Below are positions 22,464 through 33,433 of a stretch of 64,000 bases of DNA, piece after piece. The number at the start of each line of letters is the position of its first letter. Position 1 is the stretch's first letter. Made by a program: the position numbers and the translations under genes. The notes under the pieces are model-generated. The model was not told the DNA's origin, made no database searches, and saw only the letters and a program-made list of their open reading frames with translations. The stretch comes from Dugong dugon (Eukaryota; Chordata; Mammalia; Sirenia; Dugongidae), in contig CM057461.1 of assembly GCA_030035585.1 (NCBI GenBank), positions 2,581,001 through 2,645,000 on the forward strand. Reading direction: 5' to 3'.

Positions 22464-22668
22464 TGTTGTTGGGTGCCCTTGAGTGGGTTCCAACTCATAA
22501 CAACCCCATGCGACAGAGCAGAACTGCCCCAGAGGGTTTCCTTGGCTGTAATCTTTACAGGAGCAGATCGCCAGGCCTTTTTTCTGTAGCATCAGTGGGT
22601 GGGTTCAAACTGCCCACCTTTTGGTTAGCAGCCAAGCACTTAACTGTCGTGACACCAGGGCTCCTTGT
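22464..22668 (-). repeat. AfroSINE, long form, with 10 bp TSD
   Basis: Flanked by GGACGAGTGT (22454-22463) and GGATGAGTGT (22669-22678), which differ only by a CpG transition. The tail starts with a TGTTGTTG run and the head ends 'gacaccagggctcctt'. Confidence 0.95.
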
Positions 22669-22689
22669 GGATGAGTGTAGATGCCACAA

Positions 22690-22875
22690 AAGAACAGAAC
22701 AGGTTCAAGTCCCAACTCTGTCACCTTCCAGCTGTGTGAGCCTGGCCAAGAGGCTAAGCTCTCTCCAGAGAGTCTCCTGGGGATCTTGATAATTCCCGCT
22801 CAGAGAGGATACGGCAGCTGACACACTGCCTGTCACACTCAATACGTGCTCTCTAAATGCCACTGCCATCTTTAC
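22690..22875 (+). repeat. MIR
   Basis: 'caagtcccaactctgtcacc', 'ccagctgtgtgagcctggcc' and a 3' 'caatacgtgctctctaaatg' follow the MIR order. Confidence 0.8.
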
Positions 22876-23152
22876 CTCCCACCCAAACGCAAGAACCAGA
22901 GAAACAGAGACGATGTCTTAAAGTGAAAAATAACGTGAAGGAAAGCAGCCGAACCTTGCTGGAAACGAACTTTTACAAAGGGCACGACAAGCTTCTGTGC
23001 CTGACACACTGGGACGTTCTCCTGAGAGCCTGATCGTTACCAGGACAATCATGGACGCTGAGGTCCTTACGGGTTGTGAAGAGAGAGAGTGGGAACACTT
23101 TCCTGTCTATAAAACGGTACCGCAGCCTCCTGATGCTTTTCAGTTACGACCG

Positions 23153-23180
23153 CTGTGTGTGTGTGTGTGTGCGCACACAT
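23153..23180. repeat. (GT)n microsatellite
   Basis: 'tgtgtgtgtgtgtgtgcgcacac'-type run, potentially Z-DNA forming. The surrounding 22,876-23,221 holds nothing else I recognise. Confidence 0.9.
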
Positions 23181-23221
23181 AACTTTTCCCTCTGTCTGAG
23201 CTGTCACCCACCAACAGTCTG

Positions 23222-23600
23222 TGTGTCTTACTGTGGTGGCTTGTGTGTTGCTGGGATGCTAGAAGCTCTGCCACCAGTAGTTCAAATATAAGCATGGTCA
23301 CCCACGGTGGACAGGTTTCAGTAGCGCTTTCAGACTAAGACTAGGAAGAAAGGCATGGCGATCTACTTCCAAAAACTAGCCAGTGAAAACCCTAGGGATC
23401 AGAATAGAATATTGCCCCATCCAGTGCCGGAAGGTGAGCCCCCCGGGATGGAAGGCACTCAACATACACAGTGGCCGCAACAGTGGACTTGAGCACAGCC
23501 ATGATTGTGAAGAAGGCGCAGGACTGGGTAGTGTTTTGTTCTGCTGTACACGGGGTTGCCAGGGGTCAGAACCAGCTGGATGGCAACTCACAACGACAAC
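23222..23600 (+). mobile_element. Internally deleted RTE element (form N1)
   Basis: The best preserved of the three copies: 'tgtggtggcttgtgtgttgc' start, 'aggaagaaaggcatggcgat', 'ggaaggcactcaacatacac' junction at about 23,452-23,471, then the RTE 3' end to 'aactcacaacgacaac'. Confidence 0.88.
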
Positions 23601-24129
23601 AAGCTGTCGGCTACCCTTCTCCACAATGCCTGTAGCAGCCCCGACAGCCCAAGTCTCTTCCCTTAGGTCAGAGATCCTCTTGTGGCTGCACTGGTTAGTG
23701 ACGGACAGCGGGCGAGCGTCTCGGATTAGACCACAAGAGCCGGGCACGGACCGGGGAGTTTCCATGCCGGGCAAGCGGGCTCTCTGCTCTTCAGCTGTTT
23801 GCTGTCCGGCTTTGAGCCAAACGTTTCAACTCACCAGGAGAAGACAACCTTCTGGCCCTCCCTCCTGATCCCAAGAGTACACCAAGCTCCAAGGACACCG
23901 AAAGCACAAACATGGCTTCACTTTTTCTCTAAACACACTTTGCACGTCCGCAAAGACAAGAAGGGAGTCATGTTCTCCGCTGGCTGTGTCCAAACTCCCG
24001 CTGTCCCGGCGTCCCCGCGACCCGGAGCTCATTCCCGGGTCTGCAGTTCTCCCCGCAGCTTCACCTGATGTTTACCGCCTGGAAATTGAAGGATCTGGGG
24101 GGTCTTCGCTAAAGGAACTGAAGTGGACC
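23601..24129. other. Unique sequence, nothing recognised
   Basis: The frame 23383-23868 (+) starts inside the RTE element and is not a gene. Confidence 0.4.
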
Positions 24130-24560
24130 CTTTTCCTCTCGACTCCATAAATATGGCCACATTTGAGGAATTTTATTCCCCGAGTGGCTACGTCTAATGT
24201 GCTGAGTGTGTAGCCGAAACCCCAAAGCCAGCAAGAATTAAGTTGGCTTGGCTTTTCTTTATGTGAAAATGGCCTATAAAATGTTCATCGTGGCTCTGGG
24301 CGAGGCTGGCGAGGCCTAATTAAAAGGGGGTTTGCATGTAAGCAGGAGCCTGGCAACAGCGGACAAACGCACCTTGCTCGGCTGGCACCCCTGCAAAGAC
24401 CTTCTCCTCAGCCCCTGGTACAGCCCTCTGGCTCTCTGACACAAAAGTCGGGGAACGGGTGTGTGACAGCTGTCACTGTGACAATGAGCTGATTAAGTCC
24501 GGCAGAGCCAAGGCTGGCGCTCTGGACAAAGCCGCAATGGTAGGCGGGCCCAGCTCCAAT
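24130..24560. promoter_or_regulatory. Candidate enhancer-like conserved block
   Basis: Repeat-free sequence with dense TF-site-like words: 'ccataaatatggccac', 'ggcctaattaaaaggg', 'gcctataaaatgttcatcg' and a perfect 14 bp palindrome GTGACAGCTGTCAC at 24463-24476 (E-box CAGCTG inside a TGIF/MEIS-like dimer). The function is inference from composition only. Confidence 0.3.
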
Positions 24561-24810
24561 GTCCTCATTGTTCCCCCCGCAACCAGGCACCGGGCATGAA
24601 AGCGGAGTCTGGGGAGGTCGGGGGTGGGTAGGGGTGTCCCGGCCTGGCCTGTCTGGGGCCTGGGGCAGGCTGAGGTTGGAAAGCCCCCCTCCACCAATCT
24701 GGATTATTATCTTTGATTAATATCAACAACAGCAACAACACCAGTAGCAGTCTGGCATCTGAACTCCCACCACGTGCAAGTATTTTGCTAAACTCTAAGT
24801 ATGAACTGAA

Positions 24811-25003
24811 GGACTCCTGGTGGCACAGTGGTTAAGCACTCAGCTGCTAACTGAAAGGTTCGAACCCACTCATCGGCTCCACAGGAAAAAGACCTGGTGA
24901 TCTGCTTCTGTAAAAATTACAGCCTAAGAAACCCTATAGGGCCGTTCTACCTGTCACATGGGGTTGCTGTGAGTCAAAACTGACTTGATGGAACCCAACA
25001 AGA
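24811..25003 (+). repeat. AfroSINE, long form
   Basis: 'ggcacagtggttaagcactc' A-box region, B-box region shortened ('aaaggttcgaaccc'), 'ttctgtaaaaattacagcct', tail 'tgctgtgagtcaaaactgac'. Confidence 0.92.
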
Positions 25004-25224
25004 AGCAGGAATCATCCTACAGATCTTCGTAACAACCATCAAAGTGGGCGCAGCTGTCCCTGGTCCCCCGACTCGGAAACAGTGATACAGAGGTTAGGCT
25101 GCTCACCAAACAGCCAACAAACGGCAAGGCTTAGCACGCCAAGGAGCATGCGACCCGGGTCCAGCAGGTCCAGGAGAACCTGCTGGCAAACCCACATCCT
25201 TCCTCACACACAAGCTGCCTGAAG

Positions 25225-25442
25225 AGCATTCCAGCTCCATGGAGCAAGGATGCCCAAGGTTGGCACTGTTGACATTTCTTCCAGATCATTTGTTGAGGTG
25301 GAGGCTGTCCCGGGCATCGTAGGATGTTCAGCAGCACCCCAGCCTCTACCCACAGGATGCCAGTAGTATGTCCCTCCCTAGTTGTGATGATCACAAATGT
25401 CTGCAGACATCAGCAATGTCCCCCATTGAGAACCACCGATAC
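25225..25442 (-). mobile_element. MER5A (hAT MITE)
   Basis: Reverse complement of MER5A: 'aggttggcactgttgacatt', 'catcgtaggatgttcagcag', 'ttgtgatgatcacaaatgtc' and 'cccccattgagaaccaccga'. Both termini are present. Confidence 0.88.
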
Positions 25443-26640
25443 AGACTTTTCTGAATCATGACCATCGCTGTAAATGACCTAATTTCACATTAAACCATGG
25501 GAACACATGGACTCCTGCACCCTGCACCCCCAGGTCAGTCCCTCAACCACAAGTCAGGAGTGCTGGGGTGAAAGCTCCTTGTTCTGTACGATGCCTGGAG
25601 AGAAGCGTCAGCATCCAATTGAGCTGACAAGCAGGGTTCATTTCCAGATGTTTCCAAAGCGGCCGATTCCCGGCTCAGATTTGGAGGGCCACCCCTGTCC
25701 ACTGGAAGGTGATCCGGGAAAAATCATAAATGGTGCCCTTTCATCAGCTCCTACAGGCAAATGAAACAGATGAGGAAATTAAAGGGCAGAATTAAGGTGA
25801 GTCACAGCCAGGCTGCAGAACGAGTGATGAACTGGAATGGTGTCCACTCTCAGTGCCACAGAATAAAACCCAGCTTTATGTGAAGACTATTCCGCAGAGC
25901 CACAGTATATTAAGGCCGTTTACAAGGTTATGAGTTAGATAACAGAGGTGAAATGAATTTACAGGCCCGAGTCGCAGCCTTATGCAGTCTGGGGTGGCTT
26001 GGCATGTCGCTGGAGATCTTGAAATTAATTTTAATGGAAAAGGAAATGTTCGTTGAGAGATAGGCTGCTTCAGGAAGTCTTGGCCACCTTGCGGTCCCTC
26101 TGGCCCTGTGCCTTGCTACCCCCAGGCACCCCGTCCACAACCCTGAGCCTCTGCTTCTAACAAAGCTTTGCTTCCAATGGGGGAAGAAGCACGTTTGCCA
26201 TTTGCACGTTGCGGACACAGATGGCTTATCAGAGGAATGGGGATGCAGAGCATTGCAGGGGCAAGGGAAGTCGGGACAGCGGGGCGTATGAGACCCCGAG
26301 GTAGGGTTAGAAGCCAGAGGAGCTGAGAAACCCTCCTCTGTCTGTTTATTCAAAGCGTGGAGGGAAGGAAGGGCAGTGCTGTGTTTCCTGAGAGGGTGGG
26401 AGGGCAGGAAGAGAGCTCTGACTTCCCAGGGGCCTGATTCTAGCTCAGGGCACCTGTCAGCTCCAACCCAGCAGGTGGAATGGTCTCCTGGGGTGCACGG
26501 TACTTTGTCCGGTTCCTACAGTCCTCTGGTCTTCTGTGCCATGTCAGAATGGGGTACCAGTCCCCCTCTTGCCCACAGCATTTCACACATTTGTAGGGTG
26601 TCAGGCTGCTTAATGCTCAGCTAAGGAACTCAGAGGAGAA
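25443..26640. other. Unique sequence; 25,740-26,060 possibly conserved
   Basis: The block 25,740-26,060 is AT-balanced and repeat-free with 'ttgaaattaattttaatgga' and 'cacagtatattaaggccgt'. No exon is evident. The 25928-26353 (-) frame has no recognisable domain. Confidence 0.35.
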
Positions 26641-26689
26641 GATAAAGGGCAGGTGACTGATGCCCAGAAAGCAAATGCAACAAGCATGA

Positions 26690-27219
26690 CAAATAATGAA
26701 TGTCCAGAATATATAAAGAGCTTCCACCAATCAATAAGAAAAAGCCGAATCACCCCAAAGAATATATGGACAAAGGGAATGAAACAGCAAACCATCCCAG
26801 TAGAAATATAAACGGTCAATGAAAGAACTGAAAGGTTGAGCCCTACTACTTATTAGAGAAAGGAGCCTTGGTGGCTCAGTGGGTAAGCTCTCTAAGTGGC
26901 TGCTAACCAACAGGTCAGTGGTTCGAGCCCACCAGCCACTCTTTGGGAGAAAGATGTGGCAGTTAAAGATCACAGCCTTAGAAACCCTATGGGGCAGTTC
27001 TCCTCTGTCCTGTAGGGTCACTATGAATTGTAATCGACTCTGTGACCACGGATCTGGTTGGGTTTGATTATAAGGGAAGGAAAAATGAAAACAAATTACA
27101 ACGTTTCACATAGCAGTTGGTCACACATTAAACACCACGTGTTGGAGAGGGTGCCAGAATGAGCACTCTTGTATATTGGTGGTGACGCCATTTTTAATGG
27201 CAATTTAACTGAATTGATT
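26690..27219 (+). mobile_element. Old L1 fragment split by a SINE
   Basis: 'aatgtccagaatatataaag' to 26,860, then 'tgaaaacaaattacaacg...' and 'gtgttggagagggtgccaga' after 27,070, match successive L1 ORF2 3' sequence. Confidence 0.75.
26862..27068 (+). repeat. AfroSINE, long form, nested in L1
   Basis: 'aggagccttggtggctcagt' head with a duplicated 'ctctctaagtgg' patch, B-box 'cagtggttcgagccc', tail 'actatgaattgtaatcgact'. Confidence 0.93.
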
Positions 27220-27225
27220 ACATTT

Positions 27226-27641
27226 GAGAAAGCTGGACAATGAGTAAGGAAGACCGAAGAAGAGCTGGTGCATTTAAGTTACGGTGTTGGTGAAGAATAT
27301 TGAATATACCATGGACTGCCAGAAGAAAGAACAAATCTGTCTCGGAACAAGTACAGCCAGAATGCTTCTGAGAAGTGAGGCTGGTGACACTTCCTCTCAC
27401 ATACTTGGGACATGTTTTCAGGAGGGATCAGTCCCTGGAGAAGGACATTATGCTTGGAAAAGTAGAGGGTCAGCAAAAAAGAGGAAGACCCTCGATCAGA
27501 TGGATTGACACAGTGGCTGCAACCATGGGCTCAAACACAGCAATGATTGTGAGGATGGCACAGGACTAGGCAGTGTTTCAAGCTGTTCTACATGGGGTCA
27601 CTATGAGTCGGGACCGACTTGACGGCACCTATCAACAACAA
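27226..27641 (+). mobile_element. RTE LINE 3' end, about 415 bases
   Basis: 'gagaaagctggacaatgagt' to 'ggcacctatcaacaacaac'. A short possible TSD ACATTT lies at 27220-27225 and 27646-27651. Fragments of the RTE C-terminal frame are readable but interrupted. Confidence 0.92.
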
Positions 27642-27744
27642 CATCACATTTCTAGATGTGCTGACCACAGTGGGGAAGGACATTGGTTCTAAAAGAGGAA
27701 CATATTAGCAACAAGATAAATACCATTGCTAATGGTCCATAAAT

Positions 27745-27790
27745 GGCTGTTGTGGTGACAGAGCAGAGCTGCCCCAAAGGGTTTCCCAGG
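27745..27790 (-). repeat. SINE remnant seeding a minisatellite
   Basis: 'gcagagctgccccaaagggt' then 'ttcccaggccgtaatcctta' is the reverse-complement AfroSINE body ('gaactgccccatagggtttcc', 'aaggctgtaatctttac'). It runs directly into unit 1 of the array. Confidence 0.8.
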
Positions 27791-28800
27791 CCGTAATCCT
27801 TACGGGAGACGACCCCCAGGTCTCTCTCTCCCACACTCGGGCTGTGATCCTTACGGGAGACGACCCCCAGGTCTCTCTCTCCCACACTCGGGCTGTGATC
27901 CTTACGGGAGACGACCCCCAGGTCTCTCCCACACCTGGGCTGTGATCCTTATGGGAGACGACCCCCAGGTCTCTCTCCCACACCCAGGCTGTGATCCTTA
28001 TGGGAGACGACCCCCAGGTCTCTCCCACACCCGGGCTGTGATCCTTACGGGAGACGACCCCCAGGTCTCTCTCTCCCACACCCGGGCTGTGATCCTTACG
28101 GGAGACGACCCCCAGGTCTCTCTCCCACACCCAGGCTGTGATCCTTATGGGAGACGACCCCCAGGTCTCTCTCTCCCACACTCGGGCTGTGATCCTTACA
28201 GGAGACGACCCCCAGGTCTCTCTCTCCCACACTCGGGCTGTGATCCTTACGGGAGACGACCCCCAGGTCTCTCCCACACCTGGGCTGTGATCCTTATGGG
28301 AGACGACCCCCAGGTCTCTCTCCCACACCCAGGCTGTGATCCTTATTGGGGATGACCCCCAGGTCTCTCCCACACCCGGGCTGTGATCCTTATGGGAGAC
28401 GACCCCCAGGTCTCTCCCACACCCGGGCTGTGATCCTTACGGGAGACGACCCCCAGGTCTCTCTCTCCCACACCCGGGCTGTGATCCTTACGGGAGACGA
28501 CCCCCAGGTCTCTCTCCCCCACCTGGGCTGTGATCCTTATGGGAGACGACCCCCAGGTCTCTCTCCCACACCCGGGCTGTGATCCTTATGGGAGACGACC
28601 CCCAGGTCTCTCTCCCACACCCGGGCTGTGATCCTTATGGGAGACGACCCCAGGTCTCTCTCCCACACCCAGGCTGTGATCCTTATTGGGGATGACCCCC
28701 AGGTCTCTCTCCCACACCCAGGCTGTGATCCTTATGGGGGATGACCCCCAGGTCTCTCTCCCACACCCGGACTGTGATCCTTATGGGAGACGACCCCCAG
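27790..28800. repeat. SINE-derived minisatellite, 20 units of 47-51 bp plus a partial
   Basis: Each unit starts at 'gctgtgatcc', continues 'ttacgggagacgacccccag' and ends 'gtctctctcccacaccc'. Starts are at 27790, 27841, 27892, 27939, 27988, 28035, 28086, 28135, 28186, 28237, 28284, 28333, 28380, 28427, 28478, 28527, 28576, 28625, 28673, 28722 and 28771. Length changes come mostly from TC dinucleotide number. Variants 'cactcggg', 'cacctggg', 'cacccagg', 'cacccggg' occur in repeated order. Frames 27729-28373 (-) and 27942-28355 (+) are open only because of the array. Confidence 0.96.
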
Positions 28801-29239
28801 GGCAGGGTTACTCAGCACCTTGCAAGGCGCTCTGCACACTTGGCAGGGTCTCCGCTGGCTTGGGTGGGGGGACAGACAAAGGCCAGCTGTGGCTGTTCAG
28901 GGCCAGAGATCTTTATTCCAACACCACCTCTAGCTGAACTCCAGGGCAGGGCCACCACCCCCCACAACGTGACTGTTTACACACCTCCTGTTCTTACGTG
29001 ACTGTCCCCAAACAGGGCAGGGTCGTGTTGGGGGCTGGAGAAGAGGTTCCCCAGGCTCGTAACTGGGGTGTGTCTGACATCAAGTCTGCGGCTAGACGCT
29101 GTCACTGGAGCAGCTCTTGGCATGGCAGGTGGGCCAAACGAGAAGCCAGCTACGGCCTGTACTGACTTGGCTTTGTCCTTTCTGCAAAAGCACTGTGTTT
29201 AGGCGGCCTCCTTCTCTTCAGTGCATGCTTTGTTTTACC
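28801..29239. other. Unique sequence, nothing recognised
   Basis: No supported feature. Confidence 0.4.
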
Positions 29240-29440
29240 AGTCACCAGTTGCCAGCCGGTCGATTCGACCTATGGTGGACCTACATGTCTCAGAGTAGAA
29301 CCGTGCTGCATAGGGTTTTCAATGGCTGATTCTTCTGACATAGACTGCCAGGCCTTTCTTCTGAGGCACCTCTGGGCGGACTGGAACCTCTGACCTCTCA
29401 GTGAGCAGCGTTCCCTGTCTGCACCACTCAGGCTCTGTGC
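29240..29440 (-). repeat. AfroSINE, diverged
   Basis: Reverse complement with 'gtgctgcatagggttttcaa', 'gactgccaggcctttcttct' and 'gaggcacctctgggcggact'; the head is poorly conserved. Confidence 0.85.
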
Positions 29441-30767
29441 TTGTGGCAGAGGAGTCTTACTTGGCAGCGGCCACAGCACAGCTCCTTCTAGTGAGCTGTG
29501 GAATTACTCTTCCCGCAACAGAGCTTCCTATCGTGGGACCAGGCTGAGCCCTTCACCCAGAACGGGGCTCTGCAGAGCCAGGTCCTCACTCAGCGCACCG
29601 GCAACAAAGGTGTATCTGCACACCTGGGCTCCCGTGTGCCACAGCCCCACACCCAGCTACAGCCAGATGTGAGCCATAGCCTTAATTCTCGGGCTGTAAA
29701 CCGAGAACGAAGACAGCAGAAAGCACTCTGCAAAGCCTCCCTGGAGGATTCCTGCGTTGACCTTGTAAATTAACTGGCTCACACCTCGAGGGGGTGTTTT
29801 CCCCCATGATTTAACTCACAGCCAACATTAGCTGGTACTCAGGACAACACCCTCCCTGGTAGATACGTGAAACCCTACAAACCCCACCAGCCCAGCAAAG
29901 CCCCACTTTAAATTAAGGAGGGGTGGAATAAACTTCCATCTGCTTCCGCTTTTCTCCTGAACACCACCTGACCTCCCGTACAGCGGCCACCAGCGAGTGG
30001 GGGGGACTCTCAGTGGAAGCAGTGCCCCCCACCCCCACTCATGATGCAGCAATGGTCCCCTCTGTACCCTACGTCAGCTCCAGAGACTCGGTCTGTGTTC
30101 GGTACAGAAAGGCCCTCTATATCCCATGAGGTAAATATGACCTTCCAAGCACAGAAGTCAGGATGGCAGGGCGACAGAGCACAGACTAAAACTCGGAGCT
30201 GAACACGGACTGGAGTAGCCGTGACAACATATGGCCCTGCTCTCGCCGCCACCCCGCGACTCAGGAAACCCTGATCAGCCAAGGAAAGATCACGGCTGTG
30301 TTCTCCAAGCAGGTGGAAGCAAACTACCAAAAACGTAGTTTGAAAACCGAACCGCAAAACCAAATAACAAAACACAAACCGAAAAACAACAACAAAACCC
30401 ACCACTCTATCGATTATACGTAAAAATCCAAACTGCTTCCTCTCCCATCCAGGAAAAGAGAAACCACTATTAGCTGGCATCTGATTGCTTGTTTCAGAGC
30501 CGGGAAGAGTCGCTCCTCAGAAACATCAAGTTATCTGGTATTTTCGGAGGTCTTACATCGGCTTTTCCACACTTGTCCCTTCTCCCTGAGGGTGCCATGA
30601 TTTCCAGGCCATCAGGGGAGATAGTCAGCCAAGCCATGAACAGCAGACACCAGGAAGTGTAAACAGATCCTGGGTTATTTAAATACAGGGGTCAGAAGGT
30701 GAGTCAGGGAACAAAAACGGTGCTCTCACTGGGAGTCCGGTTTTCAGGTTAGAGAAACGTTGGGCAG
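29441..30767. other. Unique sequence, nothing recognised
   Basis: A-rich patch at about 30,330-30,400. The frame 30010-30480 (-) crosses it and has no recognisable domain. Confidence 0.4.
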
Positions 30768-31110
30768 AATTGATTCGGTCGGAGAATTCTCACCTTCCAC
30801 ACAGCAGACCTGGATTCCATTCCTGGCCAGTGCACCTCACGCACAGCCACCACCACCTGTCAGTGGAGGCTTTCATGTTGCTGGGAGGCTGAACAGGTTT
30901 CAGTGGAGCTTCCAGACTAAGACAGACTAGGAAGAAAGGCCTGGCAATCGACTTCTGAAATCAGCCAGTGGAAATCTTATGGATCACGATGGTCTGATAC
31001 CCAGTCGTGGGGATGGTACAGGACCAGGTGGTGTTTCGTTCTGTTGTGCCTGGGGTGGTCATGAGTCAGGGCTGACTCCACGGGCAGCCAACAATAACAG
31101 TAACAACAAC
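30768..31110 (+). repeat. tRNA-Gly-headed SINE with RTE body
   Basis: The head 'ggagaattctcaccttccac' and 'tggattccattcctggccag' resembles tRNA-Gly. The body is the RTE 5' module ('ttccagactaagacagacta', 'gaagaaaggcctggcaatcg') and the tail is the RTE end ('gtcatgagtcagggctgact'), finishing in a CAACAAC run. Confidence 0.82.
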
Positions 31111-32066
31111 AACGCCTCTGTAGAAGAGAACTGCCAGCTGACGCACGTTTGTGGAGTACAGCCAGCCTTCTCCTCTCTCCTGCTTCACGCAGCAATACTG
31201 ACCACACATGTACCATTCGTGCTGGAGAGCAGCCCCGTGGGAATCATCATGCTGTCGACCCAGCAGACGGAGAGGAGGGTCCCTGATACATGCGTGGTTT
31301 CCAGACTCTCCTGAATCATGTGAAAGACGACCCCTAATTTTATGGACTTGACAGTCCCTCTGGTGGTTAAGACTCAACAACCACAGGATAATCCGACAAT
31401 CCACGTTATGACGGAAACGCCTAGTTCTCATACCCCACGCCACCCGTGGCTCAAACTCCAGTTGGGTCAAACTGGTGGAAGTTGACAAGACCAATGTCCT
31501 GTACCGAACAGAGAAAGCCCAACGCAGCCACCATCACAAGACAAAGGAGGGTGCGCGGACATCTCGCAAACGTTGGCAGGGCTTACTTCACCTTATGAGC
31601 GTGTGGGGTTCCTGACTTCCGGGCGTGTGATGAAGCTGAACGAGCTTAATGTCTCTCTGTGCGTTCATTATTAGAGGGGACATGGAAAGGGTCTAATTTG
31701 TTTTAAATGACAGTGACAGCTGCCACTAACAGTTCCTTGTGCGACTTGTGGGAGGTGTTTATATTTAGTTGTCCCAGGAAGAATCGCGGGAGGGAAGATC
31801 TTGTTACTGTTTGGTAAGTATGAAAAGGGAAAATGTGTTGACGGTTTTCTGTTTTTTTCTCCTTTAAGTGAAATCCAAATAAGAACACTTAGAACAATCT
31901 AAAGCAGAAGGCTCTTCTGATTACATGTTTATCACTAAACACAGGTCCACCACCCCGTACAAACGCAATTGCCACCAACAAAATGTGTAACAGTGTTTGC
32001 CAGGTCCAGGAATGGATGTTAAATGGTTCTTTAAAGTGAAAGGTAGGGTCTCAGGACCATGCAGAG
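31111..32066. other. Unique sequence; 31,600-31,880 possibly conserved
   Basis: Repeat-free. 31,640-31,760 has 'gaacgagcttaatgtctctc' and 'aaatgacagtgacagctgcc'. No gene supported. Confidence 0.35.
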
Positions 32067-32268
32067 TTCCTGGGTAGAGCAAACGGTTAGCACCTGGCTG
32101 CTAATCAAAAGGTTGGCAGTTCAAACCCACCCAGAGGAGCCTCAGAAGAAAGGCCTGGTGATCTACTTCCACAACATCACAGCCATTGACAAGCCCATGA
32201 AGCACAGTTCTACTCTGACACACACGGGGTCACCATGAGTCGGAGTTGACTCGACAGCAACTGGTCTT
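32067..32268 (+). repeat. AfroSINE, long form
   Basis: 'ttcctgggtagagcaaacgg' head, B-box relic 'ggcagttcaaaccc', 'agaagaaaggcctggtgatc', tail 'caccatgagtcggagttgac'. Confidence 0.94.
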
Positions 32269-32709
32269 TTTAGGGTTCTGCAGAGGGGAGTCCATGACAT
32301 TGAACTCATGGGGGTCAGGCTCTGCTAATCTGGGCGGGTGAGCCATCCATTGATCAGGTGTTGCTGGGTTCCTCCTATGAGGACAGGACCTACATGGGGC
32401 ACTGGGGATAAAAAATCATAATAATGTCACCTGGATCCTGGCCTGAAAGAGCACACAGACAGTGGAGGGAGAGAGACAACAGGGCACACAGCTTAGCACA
32501 ATATGTTCTGTCTGTAGGGACAAGAAAGCTGGGGAGTGGCTCTCCTGGGGAGGTGAAGGGGGAGGAGGGATGTGCTAGCCAGCCCCTTGGGAATGGTCAA
32601 CAGGACGCACCCCCCTGTTCTGGCCCAGCTCCTACCACTGCTCAGCTGGACGACACACAGGCTGCCAGCCTCAGCCCACCTCCACACAGCAGGGAGGGCT
32701 GTTCTAACC

Positions 32710-33170
32710 ACATGCCATGCACGTGATGAAAACCTTCCAACACCGCCCCACTGCACAGAGAACGGAACCCAAACTCTGTCCCACGGCCTCCAAGAAAGAC
32801 CACCCGTCTGACCACCCAACTGACCGCAGCCTCTTCCTCCAACCACACACCGACACTGAGGCTACCCGGGCCATGTGCCCTGTCTGACCACCGCCTCTTC
32901 CTCCAGCCGCACACTGACCCCCAGGCTCCCCGGGCCATGTGCCCCGTCTGACCACTGCCTCTTCCTCCAGCCGCACACTGACCCCCAGGATCCCCGGGCC
33001 ATGTGCCCCGTCTGACCACCGCCTCTTCCTCCAGCCGCACATGGGCCGCCAGTCTCCCTGGGCCACGTGCCCCCGCCTGTGGCTCTGCTTCTTCCTCTAG
33101 AATGCCATGCTCGTTCCTGCCTCAGTCTCTTTGCCCTTGATGTTTCCTCTGACGCAAATGTCAGCCCCAA
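32710..33170 (+). mobile_element. L2 LINE fragment carrying a minisatellite
   Basis: Left part 'ggaacccaaactctgtccca' and right part 'gaatgccatgctcgttcctg' with 'cctcagtctctttgccctt' follow L2 3' order from memory. The tandem array in the middle replaces or amplifies L2 sequence. Confidence 0.65.
32815..33075. repeat. 63-65 bp minisatellite, four units
   Basis: Units start with 'tgaccaccgcctcttcctcc' at about 32821, 32884, 32949 and 33013 and end 'gggccatgtgccccgtc'. The Gly/Arg/Trp-rich minus frames here are artefacts of the array. Confidence 0.93.
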
Positions 33171-33221
33171 GCCTTGGCCGGATCAACTGCCCATCCCGCC
33201 TCCACAAATCAAAAAACTAAA

Positions 33222-33433
33222 AACAAAACAAAAACAAACCACTACCATCGAGTCAATTCCGACTCACAGCAATCCTACAGGACAGAGTAGAAGGGCCCCA
33301 TAGGGTTTTCCAGGCTGTAATCTTCACGGGAGCAGACTGCCACATCTTTCTCTCACGGAGCAGCTGATGGGTTCGAACCCCTGACTTTCGGTTAGCAGCT
33401 CAGCACTTCAGCCGCTGCGCCACCAAGGCTCCT
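33222..33433 (-). repeat. AfroSINE, long form
   Basis: 'catcgagtcaattccgactc' tail, 'gtaatcttcacgggagcaga', head with 'gggttcgaacccctgacttt' and 'ctgcgccaccaaggctcctc'. Well preserved. Confidence 0.95.

Noticed and set aside
24130..24200. SRF CArG box at 'ccataaatatgg'
   Set aside because: The AT core is eight bases, not six, so it does not fit the CArG consensus; kept only as part of a candidate conserved block.
27729..28373. 214-codon repetitive frame
   Set aside because: Unit lengths of 47-51 are not multiples of three, yet frames stay open on both strands because the unit has no stops. Produced by the SINE-derived array.
27790..28800. CRISPR-like array (regular repeats with variable parts)
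   Set aside because: There are no distinct spacers: unit differences are TC-number changes and point variants. The host is a mammal and the units derive from a SINE.
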